This document shows positions 63,276-64,000 of a DNA stretch of 64,000 nucleotides, one piece after another. Origin of the DNA: Leucobacter sp042726155 (GTDB taxonomy: Bacteria > Actinomycetota > Actinomycetes > Actinomycetales > Microbacteriaceae); contig NZ_JBHXHV010000001.1 of NCBI RefSeq assembly GCF_042726155.1, positions 992,001 to 1,056,000 of the forward strand, written 5' to 3'. The position numbers were made by a program, and so were the translations under genes. The notes under the pieces were generated by a model that had not been told where the DNA came from, made no database searches, and was given only the letters and a program-made list of their open reading frames with translations. How positions within the stretch are numbered: the first letter of the stretch is position 1; each line of letters opens with the position of its first letter.

Positions 63276-64000
63276 ATGTCTGAGTTTCGCCCCAGAATCA
63301 CCCCGTCCGAGGCCGCGGCCGCTGCAGCTGAGGCGACCGCCCACGGTGCTCCGCGCGATACCGTCGACGTGTTGCCTGCTGACGCCGGGGTCGTGCTCGC
63401 GCACGACTTTGCGACGCGGTTGCCAGAGCTTTCGATTCCGTGGCGCGCGGCTCGGCCCGATGAGCCTCGACTTGTCGTCTGGAACTCCGAGCTCGCGGCG
63501 TCGCTGGGGATCGAGAACAGTTTGCTCGGCGAAGCGCGCGTGCGCTTCGTGCTGGGGAACGCCCTGCCTGTCGGTAGCGAACCCGTCGCCCAGGCGTACG
63601 CCGGGCACCAGTTCGGCGGCTACTCACCGCGGCTCGGCGACGGTCGCGCGCTGTTGCTGGGGGAGCTGCGATCCGCCTCGGGTGAACTGCTCGATGTGCA
63701 TCTAAAGGGGTCGGGGCGCACGCCATTTGCGCGCGCCGACGGATTCGCGGCGCTCGGCCCGATGCTGCGGGAGTATCTGATGGGGGAAGCGATGCACGCG
63801 CTCGGCGTGCCGACGACGCGTGCGCTCGGGGTGGTCGCCACGGGGCGGCGCGTGCCTCGCGATGGTGAGTTGCTCGACGGTGCGGTGCTCGCTCGCGTAG
63901 CGAGCAGCCACCTGAGGGTCGGTAGCTTTCAGTTCGCGCGAGCGCAGAACGACGACGCGCTGCTCGCTCGCGTAGCCGATTATGCGATTGAGCGGCACGC
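63276..64000 (+). CDS. selO: SelO/YdiU family protein, 5' part (cut by window edge)
   Basis: At least 241 residues, open to the last base. It matches the SelO (formerly UPF0061) pseudokinase family: AYAGHQFGGYSPRLGDGRALLLGE, VHLKGSGRTPFARADGFAALGPMLREYLMGEAMHALGVPTTRALGVVATG, and VLARVASSHLRVGSFQFA. SelO proteins transfer AMP to hydroxyl side chains of target proteins in redox stress response. The catalytic Lys lies in the HLKGSGRTP block. The active-site Asn/Asp region falls beyond the window. A long Ala-rich N-terminal lead precedes the domain. Confidence 0.92.
   Translation, partial: MSEFRPRITPSEAAAAAAEATAHGAPRDTVDVLPADAGVVLAHDFATRLPELSIPWRAARPDEPRLVVWNSELAASLGIENSLLGEARVRFVLGNALPVGSEPVAQAYAGHQFGGYSPRLGDGRALLLGELRSASGELLDVHLKGSGRTPFARADGFAALGPMLREYLMGEAMHALGVPTTRALGVVATGRRVPRDGELLDGAVLARVASSHLRVGSFQFARAQNDDALLARVADYAIERH

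Overview
The window is high-GC DNA from an actinobacterium, most probably a member of the Microbacteriaceae (Leucobacter-like). This rests on codon use, on actinobacterial lipoprotein and WXG100 families, on many start codons 6-7 nt downstream of a TANNNT -10 box (leaderless transcripts), and on four copies of a ~110-residue family (DUF7882-like) that I know mainly from Microbacteriaceae. No CRISPR array, rRNA operon, phage or intact insertion sequence was seen.

Layout. 1-5.0 kb: three secreted lipoproteins, two of them paralogous, then an unusual HTH protein fused to an ECF-S-like membrane domain and an LLM flavoenzyme. 5.2-10.3 kb: an ABC/FtsX export pair and two cytosolic aminopeptidases (M17 and M18). 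10.4-13 kb: a two-component flavin monooxygenase (reductase plus RutA-like LLM oxygenase) with an AraC regulator. 13.1-29.7 kb: a large aromatic catabolic locus. It holds an aryl-2-oxoacid (indolepyruvate-type) oxidoreductase iorAB, a five-gene livKGFHM-type importer, a PaaX regulator, a VOC protein, two RidA-type deaminases, a FAH-family hydrolase, a TesB thioesterase, an 812-residue monooxygenase/Old-Yellow-Enzyme fusion of the anthraniloyl-CoA monooxygenase type, and an isatin-hydrolase-like cyclase. 30.3-34.7 kb: a type VII (WXG100) toxin operon with a CdiA_C-like nuclease toxin and five tandem immunity paralogues, followed by a decayed, gene-poor stretch to 35.4 kb. 36.2-45.4 kb: a second catabolic block with a CrtI-like oxidoreductase, flavin reductase, styrene/indole monooxygenase-like StyA protein, SDR, AraC and IclR regulators, a cupin and a copper amine oxidase. 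45.6-46 kb: tRNA-Glu, -Asp and -Phe. 46-64 kb: housekeeping and accessory genes, including a photolyase, a desaturase, small DUF proteins, MerR, AraC, ArsR and MarR regulators, an MFS exporter, an ABC-F protein with a short upstream leader ORF, an MMPL transporter and the 5' part of selO.

How the genes may work together. Read as one system, the two catabolic blocks give a route from indole or an indolic auxin/amine to central metabolism. The amine oxidase would oxidise an arylalkylamine. The StyA-like oxygenase with its flavin reductase and the SDR would make isatin. The cyclase-family hydrolase would open it to isatinate. IorAB would convert this aryl 2-oxoacid to anthraniloyl-CoA, and the fused monooxygenase/reductase would dearomatise the ring. 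RidA, FAH and TesB proteins could complete the breakdown. The family assignments are well supported. The substrate assignment is inference. A shared promoter/operator element at livK and at the ridA/FAH divergon supports co-regulation of the first block.
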